From Miscanthus floridulus (lineage: Eukaryota; Streptophyta; Magnoliopsida; Poales; Poaceae), in NCBI RefSeq assembly GCF_019320115.1, contig NC_089591.1:63356111-63420110 (forward strand): a stretch of 64,000 nt of DNA. Direction: 5' to 3'. Positions within the stretch are counted from its first letter, which is position 1. Each line of letters begins with the position of its first letter. The notes below the pieces were generated by a model. That model was not told where the DNA came from and made no database searches. It saw only the letters and a program-made list of their open reading frames with translations. This document shows positions 42,210 through 53,748 of this stretch, in pieces. Both the position numbers and the translations under genes were made by a program.

Positions 42210-43892
42210 CAGCGTTTGAGATGTGAGAATCTGAAACTGGACTATGTAAATACGGTGAAACATTCAATAAAGTTCTTGAGCAGCAGGCTTTTATGCAGTA
42301 ATCTGATTTTGTGGTTCGTAGCTGAGAAGTCTAGTCGCTGTGAAGGTTGGGCAGAATTCCAGAAACGAGCTGGCTGCTGTTGATCGTCGTATAATGGAAA
42401 CCACATAACCACCCTGTGTTCCCTTTTTCTGAACTATGAAGACGTGAAGTCAAAGTTCCGGTACCTCTTAGATCATGATGCAGTCAGTAGTTATAGTACG
42501 TGGCTTTCTGTTTCGTTAACTGTTACTTTCACTGCCTTTTAACATTATTGACATTTTCCTACCTGATTCCTGAGTTAGCTGGGATCCCAACCGAACAACT
42601 TCTAGGCTCATGCCACGCATCCACTGCAAAACAAATCCTATGTGGCTATGTGCTGCTACAATTCCTGCAGTTTTCTTGTGTCCAGCTGCGCGTGCATATT
42701 CCAATGGAGATCCGCCGTTTGCTTCCGTCACCATTGACTCCTCTCTTGCCACTCGTTGCCAGGCACGTTTTCCTGAAAAATCTCTCCAGTTTTGACTGCC
42801 AATCTAGCAGGTTTCGTGCAGTAGTTAGGGCATTTGGCCGTGTGCTCGCGGATGCCATTATCATTTGGGTCGGGGCCAACTTGTTGGCGGAAGAAGCATC
42901 CAAGCAAGAACAGCGCAGCCACAGCCACGCATCAGTCGCTGCACCGAGACTGCGCGCCCTACTGATAGCATCAAAAGAGCTGAACGATGACTGTTCACCT
43001 TTCCAATTATCTGAACACACAGCCCGGAAAATCCATGTTGTTGAGTGTTGATGCGTGTGGACAAACCAGTACTGTAGCAGTAGTGTTTGGTGTTCTGGAG
43101 GAATTTGGATGGCTTGGATGAATCTGTGAGAGGAAAACACTGTTCCGAATGAAAAAAGAAGCGGATCGAGCCGGATTTAAGGGCACGCGAACGGGGCTGA
43201 GCCTGTGCCTAACGAGGTTCAGTAAACCGTTGACGCCAAAAGTTGGTTAGGGTTCCTAATTTCAAGATGGAAGAAGCAGGTTAGGGTTTAAAGGCTCCAT
43301 TAATTGGTCATGTCAAGCTCTGCGTTTCTTTCCCTTTTGCTTGCCAGCAGCGATAAAAAAACGATGACCGATGACGGCATCGGCGCCCGACGCCAGGTTA
43401 AACTAGAGCCGTTTACAGCCTGTTGCGTTGACACTGCACTGATCCCGTCTCAGACTCTCTCACTTACATTACATCATCGGAGATAGGAGTAAGTAAAATA
43501 CAACATTGGCATCTCGGGAGCCAGCTGTTGTTGTCGATCCAACACGATCCAACATTGACATCTCGGTTAGGACTTTAGTAGTACTAGGAGGGTAACGTGA
43601 GGTTACTGTTTTCGCTTTGCTCTGCTGTACTCTGTTAGAAATTAGAACTTGTAGCAATAGCAATAGCATTGATGGCCCTGTCGTTGGCATCTTGGCACTT
43701 CGTGCGAGCTGAGAGTGATCTTTATGTTTAACTTGCCGTAACCACGAGTATTAACTGATGTTGTCGGTAACAGTGCGAGCTGAGATTGTATATTTGGCTA
43801 TTTGCTCTCTCTCTCTCTCTCTCTCTTTCTCGACAGTCGACACTGTCTCTGAGCCCGCAATTATGTAGATTGGAAATGGAAAAACTATTACC

Positions 43893-43998
43893 CTGTTCGC
43901 TTGGCTGTTAAGCCATGATTGAAAGTATTGTTGGCTGATTCGTTGTGAGATAAAAATAATGTTCGTTGGCTGAAAAAGTACGGCTTATAAGTATTTAA
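43893..43998. repeat. MITE, right-truncated (CCTGTTCG-type)
   Basis: Begins ccctgttcgcttggctg, then attgttggctgattcgttgtgagataaaaataatgtt as in the family, and fades out after cggcttataag. Confidence 0.55.
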
Positions 43999-45055
43999 CC
44001 CATACAAGTATCATACATACCAGTATACTAACATATTGTATATACTCCGACTCGGTGAAGTTGATGCCAAAGTCGGGCAGTGTTATACTAGTAGCAGTAT
44101 ATGATTGCAGCTCCGTACAGTGTACACTAACGAGTTACGACTAGTTCACTCCCGAAGTCCCATCTCGCAGCAACAGCGCCTAATTACTGCTCTGACCGAC
44201 TCGGTGAAGTTGATGCCGGAGCTACGTACGGAAGTTGGTTGGAATCGGGTACACGCACCAGCCAACTTTGACGGCGAATTGTTACTTGCACTTTAGGAGC
44301 AGTGTGGTCAGTGGTGCAGTTCCGTACATGTGTACATAAGTACATTTGTGGCCGTTATATTTTACTACTCCATGTTGCAGCATCAAGTATCAATGCCTAA
44401 GTGCAAGGCTAGTCCGGTTTTACTGCTCTACTAGATCTCTGACAGTGACCCGATGAAGTCGATCGAAGCTGGAACCTGACCTCGAGCTGATGATACGGAC
44501 GCGTTGGGTCATCGATCGTAGAGGAGCAGTAGCAGCAGTAAATGCATGCGTTGGACAAGCTCCATAACGTACGTAAAAGTAATGCGTGCCGCGACACAGA
44601 CAGTACGGGTGTACCGCCCGCACGCCGATTCGCTAGCTCTAGCTCGCTCTTGTTCGGTACAGCTACACGCACACGCACACTAGCTAGCTACAGTCGCAGG
44701 TCGGTCGGTCAGGTTAGGCAGGCTCGACAAGCAAGTACTCCGTAGTAATCTGACAGCATCCTCCTCGCTGATCCGACGCCCCACCTTAAGCCTGTTTAGA
44801 TACATGTATTTCCATTTCAATCTACGTGTGTCGGAGTGAAATAGAATAGAATTTAGTTTAATTATACTCTAATCTACTTTAACACATCTATCGCTCATCT
44901 ATCACGATTTCGATGGGAAACCCGTCGCGTCCCACCTGCATCGATCGCTTCGGATTTCAGGGCTCGCAAGTCGCAACCACGGGTACGCGCTGACGCTTGC
45001 AGCCGCCGAAGCGCATGGCTCCGCCGCCCGTTCCCGCCCCCTCGCGGACAAGCGC

Positions 45056-45150
45056 CCTGTTCATTTAGATTTGTTTGGCTTATAAGTTATGACTAAAAGT
45101 ACTATTGGTTGATTTAATGTGAGAAAAAAATATTATTCATCGGCTTCTAG
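45056..45150. repeat. MITE fragment (CCTGTTCG-type)
   Basis: ccctgttcatttagatttgtttggcttataag with the family's gtgagaaaaaaatatt centre; the right end is missing. Confidence 0.5.
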
Positions 45151-46434
45151 ACGCTCCGGCCCGCGGTCGATCTGCTCGGGAGGACCGAGCAATTCTCTCT
45201 CGCGTGCTTGCAGCAGCTTATTATAGGGCTACTGCGGTAGTACAATTTCCTTAGGGATTTGTACCGATAGTACTCTTATCGATGCTTCTAAACAAATACT
45301 ACTGCTACTACACTGTCTCCGTACTGGTGCCAGCACGGGCCGTGGCATATACCATCGCATCGTGCTGACTGCCAAGAATGGCAACACGAATGCGTAGAAG
45401 GAATCTTACCAGTGCAGAGGATCTTCTTCCCTGTTGCGGCACTTTTAAAAGTAAATTCAATTCACGAGGATAGATGCTTGTTATATTAGAGAATAATTAA
45501 GTGTATAAGAACAAAAAAAAATACTGTACAAAACGGCTGGGTAGAAACGCTCAAACCAAAGAAGGGAAAAAGGCAAAAGAAATATGAGGAACCACTAAAA
45601 GCCCTGAAGAAGGCATGTTAGGTGTCTTGCTCCTTCCGCTGTCCACAGTCCACGGTTGCACTTCTTATTTATTTTTTGTATAGCACTCTTGGATTTGTCC
45701 AATGCAACGACATTCAAATTGTCTCATGTTCTATTTGAACTTGTTAAGTAGACGATCAAGATGTACTAGCAACAAAGCCTTTTTACATTTCTGGTAGAAT
45801 ATGTAGCCGGACTACTCCGTATCTGCTTTGACCTGCGCTGAGGTCCACTGAAGCTGCGTATATACTGAACCGGACAATTCGGTCTTGAGGTTGCCTGAAG
45901 GAGATCGCATTTCAATCCTGAATTCCTGATACATTCCAATCAGCCAGAACTGAAATTCGGCAGAGATGGGTGTTCCCTGGCCTAACTAGCTTCATCTTTC
46001 CAACCTTGTCCGCTGTCCGTCCGGCCATCAGACCTCAGAAGCAGGAGTAACTCCAGGGAAAGCCAGGGAAGGGAAGGGAAGGGAAGGCAAGTCAAAGGCG
46101 AGACCGGACAAACCGAAGCCAAATTGGGCTTTCCTGGCTCGCGGGAAACAAGTCGGGGACGGATTCCGGCGAAATGCTGGCCGAGATTTGTCCAGCTCGA
46201 CGCCCTCCGTTTGTCGTCTGGTTGGGCAACCGGCCACCCGGGCCGGGCAACGCGCCGGCCGGCAGGCTTGCACCCACGATCGCCCGCCGAGCATAATATT
46301 TGCGCTCCGCCTGCACGGCAACGGCATGCGCATTCTGTACGCAAGCGCCACCGCCACCACTTGGCTGCCCTCCTTGATCTGGCCATCGCATTTTTGTATG
46401 CAGGCATCAGCGCCACTTGGCCGCAATTCTCATT

Positions 46435-47115
46435 GCATGATTATGCTAAATCACGTTTATTGATCGGTTCACAGATGGTTTATTCTGGAATGGAGTTTAA
46501 CAAACTATTTTGCCCATTAAGAAGATCGACTTGCTGCATCTTACTGTACTAGTTAAAACCAACTGGAGACGAATGAGAGTGACGGATCAAAAGCTTACCG
46601 TTCAGCCTTCAGCGTGTCGGCATACTTCTAGCATAGTGCTGCAGAGATGGCTTCCTTTGTTTTTTCATACCGCGCAGAGATGGTTAGTTAAAGTGGTACT
46701 TTTTAAGCCCGTTGAGTGTCAGACTGTCAGTAACACTGAGTGAATGTCAATGCCTAGAATTCTAGAACCTATAAACAAATCAGTCTAATATAAACAAATC
46801 TGTTGCTCTCCTGATCTCCCCATTTCATTATTATGTTGATAGCATCACGTTATTGCTCGGTTTAGAAATAATGTATTTGGATGGGTTATTCTATTGGGTT
46901 TTTGTCCAGAAGAAGATTGACTTGCATCGTCTAACTAGTTAACAGCAACTGGAGGCGAATAAGATCCACGGATCAAAAACTTACTGCTCAGCTCATAGCA
47001 GGTCAGAAGTACCTATTGATTGCAGGACCACGATAGATGATTGACTAGACTAAGCCCGTCGAGTATTTACTATGTCAATGCCTAGAATCTTCTATAAAGA
47101 AATCAGTTGAATGGT
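46435..47115. repeat. old direct duplication, two diverged copies
   Basis: 46435-46793 and 46827-47115 share order and sequence: ..aagaagat(c/t)gacttgc.., ..actggag(a/g)cgaat.., ..cacggatcaaaa..ttac.., cccgt(t/c)gagt.., gtcaatgcctagaat... A third copy of the last part is at 48259-48312. Roughly 70-80% similar by eye. Confidence 0.65.
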
Positions 47116-47817
47116 ACAATGAATAAATAAATGTTCCTTAATTTTGCAAATAAGAAAAAGTGTGTTTTAAAGGAAAAAACAAATGTTTACGTTAGTAGTA
47201 TATGCACATGAATGGTACTTCGCATGGACTTTTTTGAAAGGTATCCTCTAACTAATTAGAAAATCAAATTTGCTTTCATATGCTACTAAAATTTCTATGC
47301 TTCTCTGGTCTTTTGAGCACCTCTAGTTTCGGCTTTTGACGGTACATTTGCTTTCACATATAAATTTATTGGGGCCAAAGGCGTCACAGACCCAAATGCC
47401 ACGCTATCAAGGTAAATGGTGGTCTATCCTTCATCAAGTTTAAGGTTGCTTTAGAAAAGATCTCTGGAAATTCCACTTACGTTCCGATCACTGCGAACCG
47501 AAACTTGACAAAGAGATGGTGAAAGGCAACACAACATGGCGTGGATGCTCTCTCTCAACCTACCATTGGCATATTGTTAAGCAGTGCCACGTACGCAGTG
47601 GCGGACCAGAATTTTTGAATTAGGGGGGAGGGGGCGGACAATACGATAAACACGTCATAAACATGATAAATATGTACAACAAATCTATATCTCAATAACT
47701 TTTCAACGTTTTTACACATATATTTAGTACTCATAATGAAAAGCACAATATTTATCACCAAATTAGAGTGAAATAATATTTTTTATAGCTATACAATTGA
47801 ATTTTATATAGGTATCA

Positions 47818-47926
47818 CCCTGTTCGCTTGAACTTATCAACCTGGTTTATTAGGCATGGTACAATATTTTTTTTTCTCACAACAAATCAGCTTCAGTCGG
47901 CTTATCAGCCGTATAAACCGCTCACA
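47818..47926. repeat. MITE (CCTGTTCG-type)
   Basis: Begins accctgttcgcttgaactt, has the centre ttttttctcacaacaaatcagc and cggcttatcagcc; the right end is lost. Confidence 0.55.
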
Positions 47927-47949
47927 CTGCTTTTTAGATGATTGAATTG

Positions 47950-48190
47950 TCTCCGTTCTATACTATAGTTCACTTTGATTTCACTGTAAATCAAACTTTT
48001 CAAACTTTTTAGAAAAATATACCAACATTTACAACATTAAATTAGATTTATTAAATTCTTGTTGGAATAATGTTTACATAGTGCGTTTATGTAAACTTAT
48101 AGATGACATTATATTTTTTCTAAAACTTAATTAAGTTTAAATAAATTTAATTTAGAACAAAATAAAAGTGAACTATAATTTGAAAGAAAG
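47950..48190. repeat. Stowaway-like MITE, degenerate
   Basis: The left side gtctccgttctatactatagttcactttgat faces aaaagtgaactataatttgaaag on the right. AT-rich interior, about 240 bp. Boundaries approximate. Confidence 0.5.
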
Positions 48191-48324
48191 CATGTATTCG
48201 TTAATAGTAACCAATTAACCAACTGACAGACAAACTATTCATTATACACAAGCCTTAAGCCTGTTGAGTTTTTTAGCACTTAGTAAATGCCAGTGCCTAG
48301 AATCTTCTACCACAACGAAACTAG

Positions 48325-48613
48325 GGGCATGTTTGTTTGAGCTGCAACTTTTAGACTTTTAACTTAAAACTTCTTTGTTGGTTGTTGTTTTTCTTTTCTA
48401 TTGACTTGTTTCTATTAACTTAAAGCATGTATTTTCAACTTCTCAGCACATCAAAAGCCAGAAAAATGCCTCTCAAAGTGCTTTTAGAATTTTAGTTCAT
48501 TTCCATATAAGCCAACCTTCCAGTTTTAAAAAATGCTAATAGCCGGATTGTTTTGTTTTAGCTTCTGGCTTTTGGCTGTAGAAGCTAGATAAAATTTGAA
48601 ACAAGCATGCCCT
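48325..48613. repeat. MITE with GGGCATGTTTG ends
   Basis: The ends ggggcatgtttgtttgag and gaaacaagcatgccc are inverted repeats. A CTA/TTA target remnant is possible. About 290 bp. Confidence 0.6.
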
Positions 48614-49088
48614 TAGTCCTTCAAGAACAGCCAAAATAAACACCATTTTTGTAGAATTTTACTATTCAGGGGCGAATTTGGCCCTCCTTGTCCGGTTTGT
48701 TGGCTCTGATGAAATTTCTAAATCATTTAGTAAAACATGTTAGATCTAAGAATTTTTCTACCATGTAATGGAAATGGAGTTGATCCTTGTCCTAGGGAAG
48801 CTCTAACAATATTAAAAGAGCAAGCTCATAAAATATTTTATTGAGTATGAAGAACAAAAAAAATGATAAGTTAACTCTTCATGAAGAGTTAAGCTTACAC
48901 ACTTTTCTATAAGTCATTTGTGTATGCTCACATATTTTCTATATTAATATGTTAGGTTACTCTATTTTTATATATTTTAAAACGTATATGAGTTAGCAAG
49001 TTGATTTGTGAACAGAAAAAAGGCTTAAATTCAGAAATAACTGAGGCCCCACCAGGCCACCAGTCCACACGGAGCAAAGGCACACCAC

Positions 49089-49096
49089 TATTTATA
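49089..49096 (+). promoter_or_regulatory. TATA box of the first AP2 gene
   Basis: tatttata lies 68 bp before the start codon, placing transcription start near 49120. Confidence 0.6.
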
Positions 49097-49164
49097 GCCG
49101 AGGGGCGCTCAACTCTACCTCCCCGCACTCGGCACTTCCCTCTCCCAGTGCTCCTAGCCTAGCC

Positions 49165-50115
49165 ATGGACGCTACAGCCCAACGAGCCATGGCAGTGGAC
49201 ACAAGCAATACACCCACCACATCTTGCTCTTCTTCGTCCTCTACATCCTCCTCCTCAGTCGTCAATGACGCGCCGCAAGAGGTTGTTCCCAAGAACTCCG
49301 GCAAAGGCACGAACAAGCGGAAGAGAGGCTCTTCGCCGGACTCCCAAGAAGTAGAAGCCGACGGCAGCACCAATAATGGGCACCAAGGCGAGGAGAGCAG
49401 CAGCTGCTGCTGCAGCACCGACGACAAGGAGGCGAGCGTCGGCAACAAAGAGGCCGAAGAGGCGGCAGCGGCCACCACGGGCGCTGCGTCCAGAACAAGC
49501 CGGAGCGGGTACAAGCACCCGTCGTACCGCGGCGTGCGGCGCCGGAGCTGGGGCAAGTGGGTTTCCGAGATCCGGGAGCCCCGCAAGAAGTCGCGCATCT
49601 GGCTGGGCACGTTCCCGACGGCCGAGATGGCGGCGCGCGCGCACGACGTGGCGGCGCTGGCCATCAAGGGCCGCGCCGCGCACCTCAACTTCCCGGACCG
49701 CGCCCACGAGCTGCCCCGGCCGGCGTCCACCTCCCCCGCGGACATCCAGGCCGCGGCGGCGCAGGCGGCGGCCGCGGACGTGCAGTGCGACGCGCCGCCG
49801 TCTCCGTCGCCTTCGCCTTCGTCGTCGGCCGAGCTGCTGCCGTCGTCCCCCGCGGCCGACGCCGACGCGTCGCCGGAGCAGGCTGCTGCTGACTGCTGCT
49901 GCCCCGAGGCGGCTACGGCGACGACGACGACGCACGGCGACGGTGACGGCGGGCAGGGCCAGGAGAGCGCGCTGTTCGACCTGCCGGACCTCCTCCTCGA
50001 CCTGAGGGACGGGCTGTGGTGGCCACCGGTGTGGCCGGCGGCGGCAATGGCCGCCGAGGAGTACGACGGCTGCGACGTCGTCGGGATGCATGAGCCGCTC
50101 TTGTGGGCCGAGTAG
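49165..50115 (+). CDS. DREB subgroup A-4-like AP2/ERF transcription factor
   Basis: Intronless, 316 residues. A single AP2 domain covers about residues 121-178: [57 protein letters not shown]. Val14 and Glu19 of the domain (WVSEIRE) are the DREB-type residues that favour CCGAC-type DRE elements, and the [11 protein letters not shown] form with its flanks is typical of group A-4 (TINY/HARDY-like). The N-terminus is Ser-rich with a basic KRKRG cluster (likely nuclear localisation). The C-terminus is acidic and ends EPLLWAE, like the activation motif of this group. A paralogue lies 3.6 kb downstream in the same orientation. A second ATG at residue 9 is a weaker start option. Confidence 0.92.
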   Translation: MDATAQRAMAVDTSNTPTTSCSSSSSTSSSSVVNDAPQEVVPKNSGKGTNKRKRGSSPDSQEVEADGSTNNGHQGEESSSCCCSTDDKEASVGNKEAEEAAAATTGAASRTSRSGYKHPSYRGVRRRSWGKWVSEIREPRKKSRIWLGTFPTAEMAARAHDVAALAIKGRAAHLNFPDRAHELPRPASTSPADIQAAAAQAAAADVQCDAPPSPSPSPSSSAELLPSSPAADADASPEQAAADCCCPEAATATTTTHGDGDGGQGQESALFDLPDLLLDLRDGLWWPPVWPAAAMAAEEYDGCDVVGMHEPLLWAE

Positions 50116-50233
50116 TTACTCGATCGCCTTACGTTTCTACAATCTACCACACTAGCAGTGAAGTATACGGGTCTTTTCCAAGAAAAAAGAAGGAAAACCA
50201 CCAGACACATACTAGTATGTTTACTGTTCTTAA

Positions 50234-50355
50234 GGGAGTGTTCGGCTCGGCCAGTTTATTTGTTGGTTTATAAGTTATAGTATAATATTTTTCTCTCTAA
50301 ACAAATCAGCCATACAAATCAGCATCAGCGGCTTTACCAACTGCCGAACACTCCC
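50234..50355. mobile_element. MITE with perfect 13-bp TIR and TAA target duplication
   Basis: The ends gggagtgttcggc and gccgaacactccc are perfect inverted repeats. taa is present at 50231-50233 and 50356-50358. 122 bp, Tourist-like by target length. It sits about 120 bp after the AP2 stop codon, so it may lie in the 3' UTR. Confidence 0.82.
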
Positions 50356-51022
50356 TAAATTAGTACGTACGAGTATTGCCTGTGCTTGATTTGGGCATGG
50401 AGCAGCTGTCCCGTGTGTTCTTTCTTTCTGTATCAGCTGTGAGGACTAGAGACGTCGACTGATAGCAGCAGTCTGATGATGCATTTGCAAATCGCAGTTA
50501 TTTTCTAGTAGTAGATGCATGGTTGCATTTCGCATCAACAATGATAATATTTATTGTTGATTTTTTAAACAAAAACAGAAAAAAAATGTAATAATATAAT
50601 AGTTCGGCTGAGCTGTTACTATTAGTGGCGATCTGCCTTCTGTTCGGAGGTCGTTTTAGGGCCGGGCCCGGCGGGCCGGCGAAAGCAGCAGAGAGACGGA
50701 GAGTCCATGTTGGCATGTTAACGTTTGGCAGATTCTCACTGGACAAGTGGACAGCTCCAGTTCGCAACGCTCCCGTTTGCTGCTGCCGCTGCTGCGTCGT
50801 TGTTACGGCAAAAAAGTCGAAAGTGCTTTTTTTAACTTGTCACGCCAACTGGACGGACACACTTGCTCTCCTCTCGCAGGTTACTACGTTTTTTCTATTT
50901 CTATACTGAACTCGCAATATCATCTTGCGCCTGGTTCGGTACAGACTCCACGTTGTGCTTCCGAGGTTGTACAGAGCACAGCTGCTGGAAACACCGGCCA
51001 TAAACGAAGAATTCGCAATGTA

Positions 51023-51264
51023 CGGTGCTGTTTAGTTGCACTTCATTTTGCAAAAATTTTCAACATTCTCCGTCACATCGAATCTTTAGACGCATGCATG
51101 AAGTATTAAATATAAATAAAAAATAAAACTAATTACATAGTTTAGACGAAATTTACGAGGCGAATCTTTTAAGCCTAATTAAACTATAAGACACTAATTA
51201 TCAAATAACAATAAAAATACTACGATACTATTTTTCAAAAAAATTCACGAACTAAAAGAGGCCA
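51023..51264. repeat. MITE related to the 62980-63221 element
   Basis: Shares gtttagttgcact, cacatcgaat.tttagac, agtattaaat, aaaactaattacatagttt, cgaggcgaat.ttttaagcctaatta and a gaactaaaagagg end with the 63-kb copy. The ends are more eroded. Confidence 0.7.
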
Positions 51265-52290
51265 TTTATTCCCTTGTCCCCGTCCGCCCGCCAACTGCTG
51301 GGGCTCTGACAAGCTGGGGAGGAACAGGCAGCGGCGGGCCAATCGCCGTTAGGTTAGGTGCAGAGCCAGTTACCGGCCCAGTTGGCTGGCGTCGGTACAT
51401 TCCCGTCACATCGCCTGACAGGTGGCACGTACGTATGCGAGCGCCGGGGCGGCGGGCGACCCCGTCACATGGCCAGCGCGAGCACGCAGCACCGCAGTAC
51501 ACCCGCGCTGCGCATCATCACAGCTAGCCAGGACACGGCCGCACCCTCACTAGCGCATGGCGAGCTGCGATGTGCGCTTGTGCTGTGCGGCGCGCGCGCT
51601 CCGCCGGCGTCTAACGACGCCGGCCGGCAGGGTAATTACATTAATCGTCCGGGCCGGCTCGATCGCGCGGGGACCCTTGTCGCCGTCCGGCCAGGTCGAC
51701 CGGCGGGCGCTCGCTCGCCCGTAGCCCATAGGCAGGCACGGTAGGTGGGTGGTAGAGTGGCGTTTGTTGCGCGCTGAAATTGCATCGGCGAGTGCAGATT
51801 TTGTGCGAGGGATCGCCGGCCGGACCCGCGCGGGTTGCCCGGGACGGAACGGCCGGCGATGCACCCAAAGCTAATAATCGGGTGCTTAGCTAGCGCTCAA
51901 CAGCATCATCCGCTTGCTTGAATGCTGGTGTGACCGTCCGTCCGATCGATCGATGGATGCAAGTTGCGCCCTGATTGATCAGTTCCTGATTCATTCCCCC
52001 ACGCGGTGGTTCTGATGCGCTCGTTGAGATTTGCAGGATATACGACAGTTACGGGGGCGCGACTGGAGCATGAAGCTACCGTACTAATTTCGTCGAGAGA
52101 TTCAGTAAACAGCACGGAAGGAATCCAATAATCCATGCAGGTGGCACAGCGTAAGGCATTCCGATTACAGAATTGCACATGCGCAGTCGTCAGAGCTCCC
52201 GGCTGTCGCAAAATTAGCAACTAATAATATAAACTGAATGAATCCAATAAAGACAAGAACAAGCCACTCTTTCTCTCAAAGATTTTCCTA

Positions 52291-52442
52291 GCCTGTTCGG
52301 CTGGAGCGGCTGGCTGGCTGGCTGGTGCTAGCCAGCTCTCTCACGTGGGCACTGTTTACATATGGTCAAAACAGTATTTTTCTCTCACACCAAACCAATC
52401 CGCAGTAATAATCTACAAACCAGCAGCTCCAGCCGAACAGGC
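52291..52442. repeat. MITE with 17-bp TIR (CCTGTTCG-type)
   Basis: gcctgttcggctggagc at the left faces gctccagccgaacaggc at the right, a perfect inverted repeat. Interior ctggctggctggctgg and ctctcacaccaaacc. 152 bp. No convincing target duplication. Confidence 0.78.
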
Positions 52443-52972
52443 TGGCAGTTGCCATCAGGACAGAGCAATGAGTCTCGGCCCAATCAAGTGTTGTTGCTTT
52501 TGCCTCTTAGAAGGCTAAAAACGCAACGGGTTTAACTTGCATCAGATTCGCGGGAGCAAAGCCGGAGAACACTGAAAAGCGAAGAAGCAAAACCAAGAAC
52601 GAATGAAGGTCGAAGAAGAACGACGACGATCGACGGAGCCCCACCATCTATAATTGGTCAACAGTCCTTTTCTGTTTAGGATCAAAGTGCCAAAAAAGTT
52701 CATGTGACTAAACCATACAATATACAGATAGAAGGCTGCAGCGAGCCGAAAGACCGAAATGATTGCTCCATTCCAGCCTTTTTTCTTCTCAGAGGAGAGT
52801 TTCTGTCGCCTGATCGATCGCAAATTAAAACAAAGCTCAAAAAGGCTCTGGAGTGTGATCTGAGGAAGCATCGTATCTCAAAACTCATGCCACGAGTTCC
52901 TCCCACGACGTATTTTAAATGCCCTAGCTCTCCCTGGAATCTGGCAGTGTTATTGTAACTGAAGCTAATCAA

Positions 52973-53089
52973 TCTGTTCGGTTGGCTGGTTCGTGAAGAA
53001 GTACTACTGACTGATTTATGTGAAAGAAAAATACTGTTCTGACTGAAAATTTACGATCATTTACAATAAACCACAGCCAAACGAACAGG
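52973..53089. repeat. MITE (CCTGTTCG-type)
   Basis: ctgttcggttggctggttcg ... acagccaaacgaacagg. Closely similar to the 61030-61156 copy across its length (gtgaagaagtact.ctg.ctg, gactgaaaatttacg). Confidence 0.75.
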
Positions 53090-53570
53090 TTTATGTTAGC
53101 ACGGATTCACATCTTTTGGATCTCTGAATGAGGGATTTGGTGCAGAGCTTAATACTGCGCACACGGCCCACGGATTGGTTGCCCTGGGATGCCATTTTCA
53201 GCTTACTTTAATCATTACCCATCCAATGGAAGCAACGCACTCTCACATAATCACATTTTGCACGAACGAATACTGTGCTGCTGCTGCTGCATGAGACCAA
53301 TAAACAACCGGAATCAAATGTGGGGTCAGTACTCGGTACTGCAAACCGACCACTGACCGTCAGAGAAGCGCGTACACCAACAACCTCTTGCTCTTGGGTT
53401 TGCTTGCTCTCCCGTCTCCCCTGCCCTTTATTTGTCCTATATCGTTCTATATTTTTTCAATGCCATTCACATTTCTTTGGAGAATCAAAAGAAATATGAC
53501 ACTCCAATTGCGGTTTCCACACTGACTTTCTGTTCGGAGATCAGTGCAACTGTAGCCAATCCTTTGATCC

Positions 53571-53580
53571 ATATATATAT
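53571..53580 (+). promoter_or_regulatory. candidate TATA box of the second AP2 gene
   Basis: The alternating atatatatat lies about 170 bp upstream of the start codon. It is the best TATA candidate in the proximal region. Confidence 0.45.
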
Positions 53581-53748
53581 GGTATGCGAATGGTACCTCA
53601 CATATCGCAGTCACCAAGTGCCGGCAAACTCACAGCGATCGGTCCTAAGTTGTAGAAGCAGAGCTAGAGAGACACTACTTGGCGTCGTGATCAGCAGCAA
53701 GCTAGCAGGCAGGGCTCACTCGATCGCCACCGTCACACTCGCCACGTC

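Larger units (their letters stand above)
42224..49088. other. gene-poor region, 6.9 kb
   Basis: No supportable gene. Contents: MITE relatives (listed separately), a CT microsatellite (43802-43828), a half MITE related to the 37.9-kb copy (about 44790-44900), GGGAA repeats near 46066-46086, an old roughly 350-bp direct duplication (46435-47115) and Stowaway-like and TIR-bearing MITEs near 48 kb. Open frames at 42500-43140 and 45982-46426 are GC-rich and match nothing I know. Confidence 0.6.
50356..53570. other. region between the two AP2 genes
   Basis: No supportable gene. Contains three MITEs (below) and GC-rich single-copy-looking sequence at 51270-51880. Open frames there are byproducts of GC content. 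Confidence 0.6.

Noticed and set aside
42500..43140. Overlapping open frames on both strands, one with an ankyrin-like NGGSPLEYARAAGHKK stretch
   Set aside because: Only a single repeat-like segment, surrounded by stops in different frames. Too little to call an ankyrin gene or pseudogene.
45982..46552. Several open frames of 90-144 codons on both strands
   Set aside because: Cys/Arg-rich translation of GC-rich DNA, mutually overlapping, no motif and no splice logic.
49255..50210. Long minus-strand open frames (372 and 278 codons) across the first AP2 gene
   Set aside because: Antisense shadows of a GC-rich intronless gene; the plus frame has the AP2 domain.
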